Made by a program: the position numbers and the translations under genes
Part shown: piece by piece, positions 55,322 through 61,645 of the stretch
Numbering within the stretch: position 1 is the first letter of the stretch
Layout: every line of letters begins with the position of its first letter
Virus record (IMG/VR): IMGVR_UViG_3300013126_000019
Coordinates: 16,689-80,688 of that record
Origin: a virus
Length of the DNA stretch: 64,000 nt
Direction: 5' to 3' (one strand)
Notes under the pieces: model-generated
Database searches by the model: none
Told to the model about the DNA's origin: nothing
The model's input: only the letters and a program-made list of their open reading frames with translations

Positions 55322-55388
55322 TAGCTTTAATTTCTAGAGCCTCAAACACTTCCATAAGGCTAGCTTGATCATCTTCTCTATAAGTCAT
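55200..55388 (-). CDS. Alternative overlapping frame (62 aa), doubtful
   Basis: A frame from the ATG at 55388 reads MTYREDDQASLMEVFEALEI then KANGEDYIRFRAF. The first 25 residues look protein-like, but the rest overlaps the membrane-protein frame and looks less so. Perhaps one gene is here and a frame change joins the start of this frame to the membrane frame. Low confidence. Confidence 0.25.
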   Translation of the reverse strand: MTYREDDQASLMEVFEALEIKANGEDYIRFRAFRKGINPVNHFQLSSYNMVFLSTTYGVTRF

Positions 55389-55861
55389 AGGACAAATATA
55401 TAATAAATCTTCATATAAACACCCCCGGGTAATAAACTTTGTTGGGATACCCCCGGGGCATGGTGCGAGATCTATAATATGTAATGGCTTTTTAAATTTA
55501 TACTGTGGGAGAGAGTGTGGGTGGTCTTCTATAGCAACCACCCCGGCTCGCTCCGCTCGGGGGGTCACCCCCTGTCAAACGGCTAAGCATGCTCTCGCTT
55601 CACGCACACACCCACCCCCACCCCACAAGCCCACCGCACATGGCCATCTGCACGCTGTGCACTGGCGTCCTTCGGCCACCGCGCACACCACGCAGCTGTG
55701 CCATCTCCTGCCCGCACCTGCCCGCACTCGCTTCAAATCACACTCACCATCGCCAAGGCATATTTCTATATAGCGGTTTTCACTATTGTTATATAATATG
55801 ACCAAACGGTGTATGCAGGCTACCGACAAGTGTCTGCACTAACGGCTAAAACTTAATCACA
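55389..55861. other. GC-rich, C-skewed intergenic island 1
   Basis: This 473-base stretch has no convincing gene. It contains two copies of ACCCCCGGG (55420-55460), an inverted pair around CCCCGGCTCGCTCCGCTCGGGG (about 55541-55563), GGGGGTCACCCCC, and a long C/A-rich run with very few G on the plus strand (55600-55660). Related CGCTTCAxxCACACxCACC motifs occur at 55596 and 55729. Its last 100 bases return to AT-rich sequence with TATATAATATG, a possible promoter for the gene at 55862. It stands out from the AT-rich genome and may be acquired DNA, a replication signal or an insulator. Confidence 0.55.
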
Positions 55862-56545
55862 ATGGAACAGAACTTCCAAGCCGTAATGCGTTTAGAAGAC
55901 CGACGCTCAACAAACGGGTCTTCACTTATCTGTCGTTATGCTTGTATTGGTGCAGGCTTAACTGAATTATTGTTAAACACTCTTGAAGCTGGTGCAAAGA
56001 CGCGCCTTGGCAACATTTGGGTATTTGACCCTAATTCAACAGACCCTCAAATTAGGGAACGGTCACTTGCAGACTGTGCGTGGTTCAAACGCGAGACAGG
56101 TGCAGACTTGACTCAATACCTACCTGCGGGCACACCAATCGTGCTGACCTCAACCGACACACCTGTCCACTATTTCCTCACGGGATACAAGGCAGATATG
56201 TCTATTGACGAGTCAGGGCGTACTTATCTATCTCAGCATCCTGACCTTGTGTCAAGAGATACCGAGATGCAAGCCATTTTCCGTGAACAGCGTAAGACAA
56301 TGCGTCTTGCAGGTCTGGACCGTGAAAAGGCTGACATTGCCATTGCTAACTCATTTATGTCTGTACTGACTGACGAGATTAAAGCAATGCGCAGTGTCAA
56401 GACACCTAAGGTCAACCTTTCTGAATTAGATTTCAGCAAGATAGACTTTGGTGCTGTCCCTGTCACACCACCTGCAGACAAGCAGGAAGACTTGAACTTG
56501 CCTGACTTCAGCACACCTGCTGATGACACAAAGGCAAAGGCCTAA
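55862..56545 (+). CDS. Unknown protein of GC-shifted composition (227 aa)
   Basis: A 227-residue soluble protein starting MEQNFQAVMRLEDRRSTNGS. Codon use includes many C- or G-ending codons (CGC, CTG, ACC, GCC) that are rare in the rest of the window, so it may be a recent acquisition. The core has an alpha/beta look (WVFDPNSTDPQIRERSLADC, AGTPIVLTSTDTPVHYFLTG). The tail is Pro/Asp-rich and ends DLNLPDFSTPADDTKAKA, similar in type to the end of the 187-residue protein at 57429. A leader AAACTTAATCACA precedes the start. It has a strong dedicated terminator. Function unknown. Confidence 0.78.
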   Translation: MEQNFQAVMRLEDRRSTNGSSLICRYACIGAGLTELLLNTLEAGAKTRLGNIWVFDPNSTDPQIRERSLADCAWFKRETGADLTQYLPAGTPIVLTSTDTPVHYFLTGYKADMSIDESGRTYLSQHPDLVSRDTEMQAIFREQRKTMRLAGLDREKADIAIANSFMSVLTDEIKAMRSVKTPKVNLSELDFSKIDFGAVPVTPPADKQEDLNLPDFSTPADDTKAKA

Positions 56546-56564
56546 GTCCTTGGTGCAAAGAAAT

Positions 56565-56600
56565 CCTCGCATAGCCTTCGGGCTGTGCGGGGTTTTTTTT
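56565..56600 (+). terminator. Strong intrinsic terminator with UUCG loop
   Basis: CCTCGCATAGCC pairs with GGCTGTGCGGGG (12 pairs, two G-U) around a TTCG loop, followed by eight T. It lies 20 bases after the stop of the 227-residue gene. The T-run and G-U pairs fit the plus strand. Confidence 0.95.
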
Positions 56601-56731
56601 CTCTGTCCACAGGCCTGGTCCACCCGATCCCCCCGCAATACGCTTCACACACACTCACCTTACTCATAGTGTGGCGCTTCGCGGTAATGATTATTTACTA
56701 TCACCTACACCTAAAGTGGTTACACTCTAAT
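56601..56731. repeat. GC-rich spacer island 2 (related to islands 1 and 3)
   Basis: The spacer holds CCCCCCGCAATACGCTTCAC and an ACACACTCACC motif at 56641-56659, then GGCGCTTCGCG at 56673-56683. The same order (CCCCCCGC, ACGC, CACTCAC-like, GCGCTTCGCG) recurs at 57318-57369. It ends with AT-rich sequence before the next gene, so it likely carries a promoter. Confidence 0.5.
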
Positions 56732-57079
56732 ATGGAAAACTTAATACATACATATATGAACACAACTCGACCAATCTTATCCTGCGCGGGTAGAAAAGCA
56801 GTGTCTATTGACTCTGCTCTATTACAGGAACTCTTATTGAGTTTCAAACCTAACACCATTGGAATCAGAGAAAGGGCAAACCGATTAGGAAACTCCTTAT
56901 TTGCATTAGACTCTGGTGAATATGGTGATAAAAGCCTTGAAGCATTCAAGGAAATAATCACAACTGAGTTCTTATCTATCCAACTGATGGAGGCAAGCAA
57001 ACTTGCGAGACAGGGATCTGCGGATGCTGTTGCTGATGCACCATCAACGGATGATAGCGAGTACCATCTTGGTGCGTAA
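56732..57079 (+). CDS. Small unknown protein (115 aa)
   Basis: The ATG at 56732 (MENLIHTYMNTTRPILSCAG) is chosen because the frame upstream crosses the terminator and GC-rich spacer. A second ATG at 56756 is possible. The 115-residue product is helical, with LLQELLLSFKPNTIGIRERA and EAFKEIITTEFLSIQLMEAS, and an acidic C-terminal end (DAPSTDDSEYHLGA). No known family. It forms a one-gene cassette bounded by a GC-rich spacer and its own terminator. Confidence 0.7.
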   Translation: MENLIHTYMNTTRPILSCAGRKAVSIDSALLQELLLSFKPNTIGIRERANRLGNSLFALDSGEYGDKSLEAFKEIITTEFLSIQLMEASKLARQGSADAVADAPSTDDSEYHLGA

Positions 57080-57089
57080 CTCATTAACT

Positions 57090-57122
57090 ACAGGGTATCC
57101 CAATTGGGGTACTCTGTTTTTT
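57090..57122 (+). terminator. Intrinsic terminator after 115-residue gene
   Basis: ACAGGGTATCCC pairs with GGGGTACTCTGT (12 pairs, two G-U) around an AATT loop, followed by six T. It starts ten bases after the stop. Confidence 0.92.
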
Positions 57123-57428
57123 ACTATAACCTCTCTCCAATAAACCAATATACTACTATGGTTGGAAAGCTAACTGAGTCTTGTATGTGGGATGGAGACA
57201 GACTAATATGCTGTAAATGAGTGTGTTAGTATTTTACCATTCTTGGAATCCTATGAGAGACACAAGGAGAGGGAAGGGCATGGAAATGCTTGTATGCGCG
57301 CTTCGCGCGCTTCTTTTCCCCCCGCGCGCTTTACGCAAACTCACTTTATTCAAGGTATTGCGCTTCGCGTGAGTGTTAACTCATATGCGTGATTACCAAC
57401 AAGTTAGGATATTATATAGATACATACA
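57123..57428. repeat. Intergenic spacer with GC-rich island 3
   Basis: Up to 57280 I see no gene or clear RNA fold. From 57290 the sequence turns GC-rich with a perfect palindrome GCGCGCTTCGCGCGC (57296-57310) followed by TTCTTTTCC, which could act as a terminator. Then come CCCCCCGCGCGC, ACGCAAACTCACTTTATTCA (57333-57352) and GCGCTTCGCG (57360-57369), matching island 2 in order. The final 55 bases are AT-rich (GATATTATATAG) and probably contain the promoter of the 187-residue gene. Confidence 0.5.
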
Positions 57429-57992
57429 ATGTTAAAAGCAATTTACATTGGTAGTGGCGAGAAGGGAGTTTCTCGTAATTACAAGGTTACCGGTCCTACA
57501 ACCGAGTTAGTAGCATTTAAAGCTTGGAACTTAAGCCAAATTGGTAAAGATGGATTACCTATCTTACGCAAGTTCCCAGATGTACTTACTGTACCAAGCA
57601 AGCTTTATAATGAAGCCGGTGAGATTATTGGTGACAAGCCTTTATTCTTTACAGGTATTGTGCAAGCAAGACAATTGTTAGCGGGTGAGCGTATAGGCCA
57701 AACGGTCTATGAGTTAATTCCAAATGCCTATGAATCAGCTATTAAGGCTGTTATGGAGAGCGATGGAATTGAGGTTACCACAACATTGGTTAACTTGGGA
57801 GTTATTAATAAGGCAGAATTAGACTCTGCAACTTATGGGATGGCTCACGAGTTACCTTCAGGTACTGCAGTTCCCACTGTTGCAACGCCTACTTTGTCAA
57901 ATAACATTGATTTATCAATGCCAGAGACACCAGCTGATGAATCTAAGCCTGAAACCAAAGGTTCAGAGAAAAAAGACTACACAAAGTCTTGA
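57429..57992 (+). CDS. Unknown protein with Pro/Glu tail (187 aa)
   Basis: A 187-residue protein starting MLKAIYIGSGEKGVSRNYKV, with an alpha/beta core to about residue 130 and a low-complexity tail (NNIDLSMPETPADESKPETK). The tail recalls that of the 227-residue protein (xLPxxxTPADxxK). The upstream leader is GATACATACA. Nothing catalytic is visible. As a cassette behind a GC-rich spacer it appears to be transcribed on its own. Confidence 0.75.
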   Translation: MLKAIYIGSGEKGVSRNYKVTGPTTELVAFKAWNLSQIGKDGLPILRKFPDVLTVPSKLYNEAGEIIGDKPLFFTGIVQARQLLAGERIGQTVYELIPNAYESAIKAVMESDGIEVTTTLVNLGVINKAELDSATYGMAHELPSGTAVPTVATPTLSNNIDLSMPETPADESKPETKGSEKKDYTKS

Positions 57993-58104
57993 TAATCAAG
58001 TAGTTAAGAGTGAGTATGTGAGTGTTAAAAACCCACTGCTCACTCTCTAACTATCTGATTACCAGCACAAAAAGTACAAAAAGTTGAACATTATATGGCT
58101 AGCT

Positions 58105-58278
58105 ATGATACGCACTATTAACTTTATTGGTAAACTCTATTCTCACATTGTCTCTATGTATTACTCTCTTAGAGATAGATACTACTATGTTAGATTTCAC
58201 ATAGTCAGGCTCCGGGGCGGAGTTTGCTACGGTTACTTCTCTGTTAGTGATGACCCCGATAATGTCATTGCTCTATAA
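58105..58278 (+). CDS. Small basic protein (57 aa)
   Basis: The ATG at 58105 gives MIRTINFIGKLYSHIVSMYY then SLRDRYYYVRFHIVRLRGGV. A TTG at 58084 would add seven residues. The protein is Tyr/Arg-rich with a short hydrophobic start that is not a clear signal peptide. It ends just before RNA island A. No family; moderately convincing as coding. Confidence 0.5.
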   Translation: MIRTINFIGKLYSHIVSMYYSLRDRYYYVRFHIVRLRGGVCYGYFSVSDDPDNVIAL

Positions 58279-58343
58279 GTGATACCTTTCACTAGTTTAA
58301 TCCTAGTCTAACTTTCACAGGTAAAACTTGTACTGATATACAG

Positions 58344-58408
58344 GTAATCCTATACTAGGTAGGTTCTTGGTTCCGTGGGTTAATCACCACGTTAAACAGC
58401 AGGATTAT
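58344..58408 (+). ncRNA. Structured RNA element A1
   Basis: GTAATCCT (58344-58351) pairs with AGGATTAT (58401-58408), eight pairs with one G-U, enclosing the hairpin CGTGG/CCACG (58374-58391, eight-base loop). About 65 nt long. Confidence 0.5.
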
Positions 58409-58432
58409 ATGATACACTAATGTTTTTTTAAA

Positions 58433-58553
58433 TCAAGTTGGAAAACAGAAGGTGATGCCTATAATCTAATAGGCTATGTGTATTTACCCAAAGGTCAGTC
58501 TATGGGATATTACTGAAGTAATAGTTACACGGATGATTGGTATAAGGACTTGA
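58433..58553 (+). ncRNA. Structured RNA element A2, multi-branched
   Basis: TCAAGT (58433-58438) pairs with ACTTGA (58548-58553). Inside are the perfect hairpin GCCTAT/ATAGGC (58457-58474) and a second arm GTGTA/TACAC (58478-58530) that contains CCC/GGG and the hairpin TATTAC-TGAA-GTAATA (58508-58523). The inner hairpins are convincing; the outer stem is short and competes with GACTT/AAGTC at 58547-58559. Confidence 0.5.
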
Positions 58554-58609
58554 CAAGTCTATCCAAAGGTAGTTTGAAATTACAGGTGTATGTCAAAACA
58601 CCACTAACA

Positions 58610-58642
58610 AAACAGTTGTATTGTATTACAGTACAACTGTTT
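58610..58642 (+). ncRNA. Structured RNA element A3, long hairpin with CAGTTGTA stem
   Basis: AAACAGTTGTA (58610-58620) pairs perfectly with TACAACTGTTT (58632-58642) over eleven bases around an 11-nt loop. The CAGTTGTA/TACAACTG stem sequence is the same as in elements A4 and C3. Confidence 0.6.
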
Positions 58643-58678
58643 GTATTAATGCACCATAACTTACTTCACAAGGGTAAG

Positions 58679-58818
58679 CAGTTGTAACAAACCTTCTTGA
58701 TAAACCTGAATAATTACAGGTCAAGGTAATGCTATGCTTGTCATAGATATACACAACGGACTCTATGAGTCTAAACTAGGTTAGGAAGTGATTCCTTATA
58801 ACCAATGTGTTACAACTG
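58679..58818 (+). ncRNA. Structured RNA element A4, four-armed
   Basis: This is the clearest fold. CAGTTGTAACA (58679-58689) pairs perfectly with TGTTACAACTG (58808-58818). Four arms follow inside: ACC..TTG..ACCTG with CAGGT..CAA..GGT (58691-58727), CTATG/CATAG (58732-58746), GACTC-TAT-GAGTC (58759-58771), and GGTT..AGGAA-GTGA-TTCCT..AACC (58779-58803). The flank after the closing stem, ACTGAGTGCAGAGTGGTA, resembles the flank of element C3. Confidence 0.72.
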
Positions 58819-58846
58819 AGTGCAGAGTGGTACATAGTGTGCAAGA

Positions 58847-58874
58847 GACCGATTTTTGATTAAGTTTATCGGTC
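58847..58874 (+). ncRNA. Structured RNA element A5, hairpin
   Basis: GACCGAT (58847-58853) pairs with ATCGGTC (58868-58874), seven perfect pairs with a 14-nt T-rich loop. It lies 15 bases before the island terminator. Confidence 0.5.
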
Positions 58875-58888
58875 AGTGTTTAACTTAG

Positions 58889-58928
58889 AAACCGTGGGTG
58901 TTTAGCCGTGCCCACGGTTTTACTTTTT
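58889..58928 (+). terminator. Terminator closing RNA island A
   Basis: AAACCGTGGG pairs perfectly with CCCACGGTTT (ten pairs, 12-nt loop), followed by TACTTTTT. It lies between RNA island A and the 66-residue gene, which suggests island A ends its transcript here. Confidence 0.82.
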
Positions 58929-58977
58929 ACGGTTAGCTATATTGATGAGTAAACAAAAACAACTAATAATAACAACT

Positions 58978-59178
58978 ATGGCAGAAATTAAAGAAATCAC
59001 TATGTGCAAAATAACTCTTATTGAAGACATCAATAAAGTGCACAAGCTTAGTACAGGTACTAACATTAACGTAAATACATTTGATACTCTATATGATATG
59101 AATGTAGAGAGATTAGAGATACATTTGCAAATGGTAGTCTTTAAATACGAACTTATGAAACTTGTTAATGAAATGTAA
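58978..59178 (+). CDS. Small protein of KITLIEDIN family, copy 1 (66 aa)
   Basis: Start chosen at the ATG at 58978 (MAEIKEITMCKITLIEDINK) behind an AATAATAACAACT leader; upstream ATGs at 58942 and 58945 are possible. KITLIEDINKxHxL, N-x-x-x-FDxLYDM and LExxLQ match the protein at 62956. It is a small, mostly helical soluble protein of unknown function, lying between RNA islands A and B. Its paralogue lies beyond island C, so the pair brackets the RNA and Ro60-like genes. Confidence 0.68.
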   Translation: MAEIKEITMCKITLIEDINKVHKLSTGTNINVNTFDTLYDMNVERLEIHLQMVVFKYELMKLVNEM

Positions 59179-59201
59179 CTTAACAACTAATAAGAAATAA
59201 A

Positions 59202-59271
59202 ATACTCCGAGGGTGCAGTAATCGTCAACCACAGTAAATATGTGAGTTTGGGTTACTGTACCTACGAGTAT
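59202..59271 (+). ncRNA. Structured RNA element B1, long hairpin
   Basis: ATACTC/GAGTAT (59202-59207 with 59266-59271), AGG/CCT, then TGCAGTAA/TTACTGTA (59214-59221 with 59253-59260, one G-U in the plus sense) form a long interrupted stem with a CACA/TGTG tip. About 70 nt. Confidence 0.6.
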
Positions 59272-59284
59272 ACTATATTGTAAA

Positions 59285-59349
59285 GTAAAGAATGTTAACT
59301 GCACTATAAACTAAATGGTATGTTACACAAACACATTCTGTATCTTTAC
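59285..59349 (+). ncRNA. Structured RNA element B2
   Basis: GTAAAG (59285-59290) pairs with CTTTAC (59344-59349), and AATGT/ACATT or the longer AGAATGT/ACATTCT continues the stem. Inside are ACTAT/ATGGT (one G-U) and TGTT/AACA hairpins, giving a small branched fold of about 65 nt. Confidence 0.52.
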
Positions 59350-59356
59350 AACCTTA

Positions 59357-59443
59357 TATTCTTACTCTTAAAGGAATAGTCTCAGCACTATAACTCTACC
59401 ATCTAAATAGGTTAAACAGTCCCTATTCTGCAGAGTAAGAATA
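59357..59443 (+). ncRNA. Structured RNA element B3
   Basis: TATTCTTACTCT (59357-59368) pairs perfectly with AGAGTAAGAATA (59432-59443), twelve pairs. After a short internal loop GGAATAG (59373-59379) pairs with CTATTCT (59423-59429, one G-U). A 43-nt internal loop remains. The shape, a long two-part terminal stem with a large loop, resembles Y RNAs. Confidence 0.65.
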
Positions 59444-59457
59444 CAAATTGTTATAAT

Positions 59458-59564
59458 ATTAGCTAGTACAACGGACAAGGCTCAGGGTCAAGGTGATTTA
59501 CCGTCAAGGTAACATTCTACCGTTAAATAGACATGGGTAGCGCGTGGTTGACCAGCTAGCTAAT
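59458..59564 (+). ncRNA. Structured RNA element B4, Y RNA-like strand
   Basis: ATTAGCTAG (59458-59466) pairs perfectly with CTAGCTAAT (59556-59564). Further in, GGTCAA (59486-59491) pairs with TTGACC (59548-59553), followed by short arms such as GGTA/TACC (59508-59521). The 3' strand GTTGACCAGCTAGCT is similar to the 3' Ro-binding strand of vertebrate Y RNAs as I recall it (a CUUGACUAGCU-type sequence in Y5). The resemblance is short and could be chance. Confidence 0.58.
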
Positions 59565-59634
59565 TATTGTAACATTAAGCACATCAAAGAATGAAACAGC
59601 GCTATATATATAACTATAACGCAAAACCCAGAGA

Positions 59635-59721
59635 TTGGTAGGCCACAGCAGTTAACTGCAAGGCTCTCTCGTCATTCTGTAGTATGTGCAAAGCCGGGTA
59701 GTGATACTCGTGGCCTGCCAA
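59635..59721 (+). ncRNA. Structured RNA element B5, cloverleaf-like
   Basis: TTGGTAGGCCAC (59635-59646) pairs with GTGGCCTGCCAA (59710-59721): twelve pairs, one G-U valid only in the plus sense. Three arms lie inside: GCAG-TTAA-CTGC (59648-59659), GGCT/AGCC (59662-59695, 26-nt loop) and GTA-GTGA-TAC (59698-59707). The overall plan recalls tRNA, but there is no anticodon arm geometry, T-loop or CCA. It ends 36 bases before the Ro60-like ATG. Confidence 0.66.
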
Positions 59722-59756
59722 ACTCAAAATTGTTTAACCTTAAATTCCTTAAAGCA

Positions 59757-61154
59757 ATGGATAACTTTACCAATGCAATGTTTTCTAATGACAGTCTTAC
59801 TAATAACGGTGCTATTACACATAGTACTGCAGGTAATTACTGTCTTGACCTGTTCTTTTTAGCAGGTGCGAGCCGTGAAATGTCTAATGAAGATATCTTA
59901 AAAGCATTTATTAGAGCTTATCATGAAGATAAGTCAATAGCTCTTAAGATTCTATTTTGGGCACGTGATGCACGTGGTGGTGCTGGTGAGAAGAGATTCT
60001 TCCAGGTTATTATGCGATCTTTATTAGCCAATGAACCAGAGGTATATGAGCAGTTAGCTATATATATCCCAACTTTTGGCTATTGGAAGGATATTTTTGT
60101 TATTGAGACACCTACCGAGAACACCCTTAATTGGTTATCTATTCAGTTAGATGAAAACCCTAATGCTAATCTATTAGCTAAGTGGTTCCCAAGAAGAGGA
60201 CCTTGGTTTGTAGCAATGCATAAGTATTTGGGTGTTAGCCCTAAAGCTTTCCGTAATCGCTTAGTTACTATGTCTAATACCGTAGAGCAGAAGATGTGTG
60301 CTAATGAATGGGAAACTATTCAGTATAGCCAGGTACCTTCTGTTGCAGGTAAGACATATAGTAGAGCATTTAACATGCACGATGGTGTAAGATACGCCTC
60401 TTATATCAGTGATGTTATGGAAGGTAAGCAGAAGATGAATGCTTCAGTACTATTTCCTAGTGATCTTGTACATAAAGTATTTGCGGGTGAGTCTGATACA
60501 AGTGCATATGATGCAATGTGGAAGTCTCTACCTAACTTTATGCAAGATTGTACAGAGCGTATATTACCGGTATGTGATGTATCAGGTAGTATGGCAGGTA
60601 CACCTATGGAAGTATCTATAGGACTAGGTATGTATATCTCAGAACGTAACGAGGGTCCTTTTAAGGATTTAGTGTTAACGTTTAGTAATGAACCCGAGTT
60701 TCACATGATAGAGGGTAATACTTTTACTGAAAGAGTAAATAACCTACATCAAGCAAACTGGGCTATGAATACTAATCTTTATTTAACATTTAAAGTATTA
60801 CTGAGACGTGCTGTTGCAGGTAAAGTATTACAAGAAGAGATGCCTACTAAGATCCTGATTATCAGTGATATGGAATTTGATAGGGCTTGTGGTAATCATA
60901 CAAACTTTGATGAAATCAAGGATATGTATGCACAAGCAGGTTATCAAATGCCGGGCTTAGTCTTCTGGAATGTTAACGGTAGACTTGGTAATTCACCAGT
61001 TAAAGCTGATACACCAAACACTGCACTTGTTAGTGGGTTTAGTCCCAGTATCATCAAGTCTGTATTAGGTGGTGATGACTTGAGTCCGGTAGCTGTGATG
61101 CTGAAGACTATTAATACAGAAAGATATGAATGCATTAAAGTAGATTCTCTATGA
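59757..61154 (+). CDS. Ro60-like protein (TROVE/DUF2828-type with VWA domain)
   Basis: The ATG at 59757 (MDNFTNAMFSNDSLTNNGAI) gives 465 residues; a TTG at 59730 would add nine. The N-terminal two thirds are helical with FWARDARGGAGEKRFFQVIM at about 68-87 and FGYWKDIFVI, the pattern of the DUF2828/TROVE helical-repeat ring. The last third is a von Willebrand A domain with an intact MIDAS: CDVSGSM (D274, S276, S278) and a later IISDMEFD. Ro60 proteins use this ring and VWA fold to bind Y RNAs and misfolded RNAs. It is flanked by RNA islands B and C and overlaps the next gene by ATGA. RNA binding is inferred. Confidence 0.85.
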   Translation: MDNFTNAMFSNDSLTNNGAITHSTAGNYCLDLFFLAGASREMSNEDILKAFIRAYHEDKSIALKILFWARDARGGAGEKRFFQVIMRSLLANEPEVYEQLAIYIPTFGYWKDIFVIETPTENTLNWLSIQLDENPNANLLAKWFPRRGPWFVAMHKYLGVSPKAFRNRLVTMSNTVEQKMCANEWETIQYSQVPSVAGKTYSRAFNMHDGVRYASYISDVMEGKQKMNASVLFPSDLVHKVFAGESDTSAYDAMWKSLPNFMQDCTERILPVCDVSGSMAGTPMEVSIGLGMYISERNEGPFKDLVLTFSNEPEFHMIEGNTFTERVNNLHQANWAMNTNLYLTFKVLLRRAVAGKVLQEEMPTKILIISDMEFDRACGNHTNFDEIKDMYAQAGYQMPGLVFWNVNGRLGNSPVKADTPNTALVSGFSPSIIKSVLGGDDLSPVAVMLKTINTERYECIKVDSL

Positions 61155-61423
61155 AAGCATTATTTATAATTCTGTATTATGTTATAGGACTTACGGCAGT
61201 TACAATAATTGCAGTAGGTTGTGATCATAAACAACCTGAAGCTGCAACTAAGTACCCTTATCTTATTAGAGATGGTAGAGATTATGGTACTATGATATAC
61301 TGCGATAAAGCTACATCATTAAGCGCTAGCAGAGTACAATACATTAGGGGTAGTGATACCCTTATTGTTGAGTCTGATAGGTACCTGTACATCCAAACTA
61401 ACTCATACTATATCCCTAAATAG
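61151..61423 (+). CDS. Small lipoprotein coupled to the Ro60-like gene (90 aa)
   Basis: The N-terminus is a lipoprotein signal, MKALFIILYYVIGLTAVTII then AVGC with the lipobox Cys at residue 24. The mature part is a small beta-rich domain (YLIRDGRDYGTMIYCDKATS, DTLIVESDRYLYIQ). The ATG overlaps the Ro60-like TGA (ATGA). Phage lipoproteins often act in superinfection exclusion, but nothing here shows that. It is the one gene in the window with a confident TAG stop besides the other lipoprotein. Confidence 0.78.
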   Translation: MKALFIILYYVIGLTAVTIIAVGCDHKQPEAATKYPYLIRDGRDYGTMIYCDKATSLSASRVQYIRGSDTLIVESDRYLYIQTNSYYIPK

Positions 61424-61450
61424 GTTAATATAATATGAATTTATAATCTT

Positions 61451-61486
61451 AAATAGAGTGTATCAATGACATACACTCTATTTTCC
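61451..61486 (+). terminator. Terminator after Ro60-like/lipoprotein operon
   Basis: AAATAGAGTGTAT pairs perfectly with ATACACTCTATTT (13 pairs) around the loop CAATGAC, and continues TTCC. The T-run is short, but the hairpin is strong and 28 bases from the lipoprotein stop. It separates this operon from RNA island C. Confidence 0.8.
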
Positions 61487-61489
61487 TAT

Positions 61490-61566
61490 ACTCTATGTTA
61501 CCGGGAAATCGGTTAAGGGACAACGGTCCCGGGTTAAGAATTAGTCACTACTCGGTGACATAGAGT
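61490..61566 (+). ncRNA. Structured RNA element C1
   Basis: ACTCTATGT (61490-61498) pairs with ACATAGAGT (61558-61566). Inside are CCGGGA/TCCCGG (61501-61532) and CAC/GTG from a GTCAC/GTGAC hairpin (61544-61559) that competes with the last two closing pairs. About 77 nt. Confidence 0.55.
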
Positions 61567-61645
61567 TACTAATGTGCCACAACCCTAGTGTATGAAGACT
61601 TCTTAGTGACAGCCATTAAACCATTAAGATGTGAAACCACAATAA

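Larger units (their letters stand above)
58279..58888 (+). ncRNA. RNA island A (non-coding, dense stem-loops)
   Basis: About 610 bases without a gene, filled with perfect inverted repeats: five elements are listed separately, plus an early hairpin ACTAG/CTAGT (58291-58307). Where stems have a non-Watson-Crick pair it is a G-U in the plus sense. A terminator at 58889 closes the island. The stems may belong to separate small RNAs cut from one precursor, or to a single long structured RNA. Transcription start was not identified. Confidence 0.65.
59179..59756 (+). ncRNA. RNA island B (non-coding, five stem-closed elements)
   Basis: A 578-base gap fully tiled by five elements with 6 to 12-bp closing stems (listed separately) and a weaker hairpin GCGCTATA/TATAACGC at 59599-59622. 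Elements follow each other with 7 to 20-base spacers, except a 70-base gap before the last. There is no frame of use on either strand. It ends 36 bases before the Ro60-like ATG, so it could form a long structured 5' leader or be processed from it. Confidence 0.68.

Noticed and set aside
55589-55829. Reading frames on both strands inside GC-rich island 1
   Set aside because: They translate to His/Pro/Thr- or Cys/Arg/Gly-rich low-complexity sequence that follows the C-rich base composition and has no leader or neighbour context.
56233-56638. Minus-strand reading frames opposite the 227-residue gene
   Set aside because: They are shadows of a well-supported plus-strand gene, and one crosses the strong terminator at 56565-56600.
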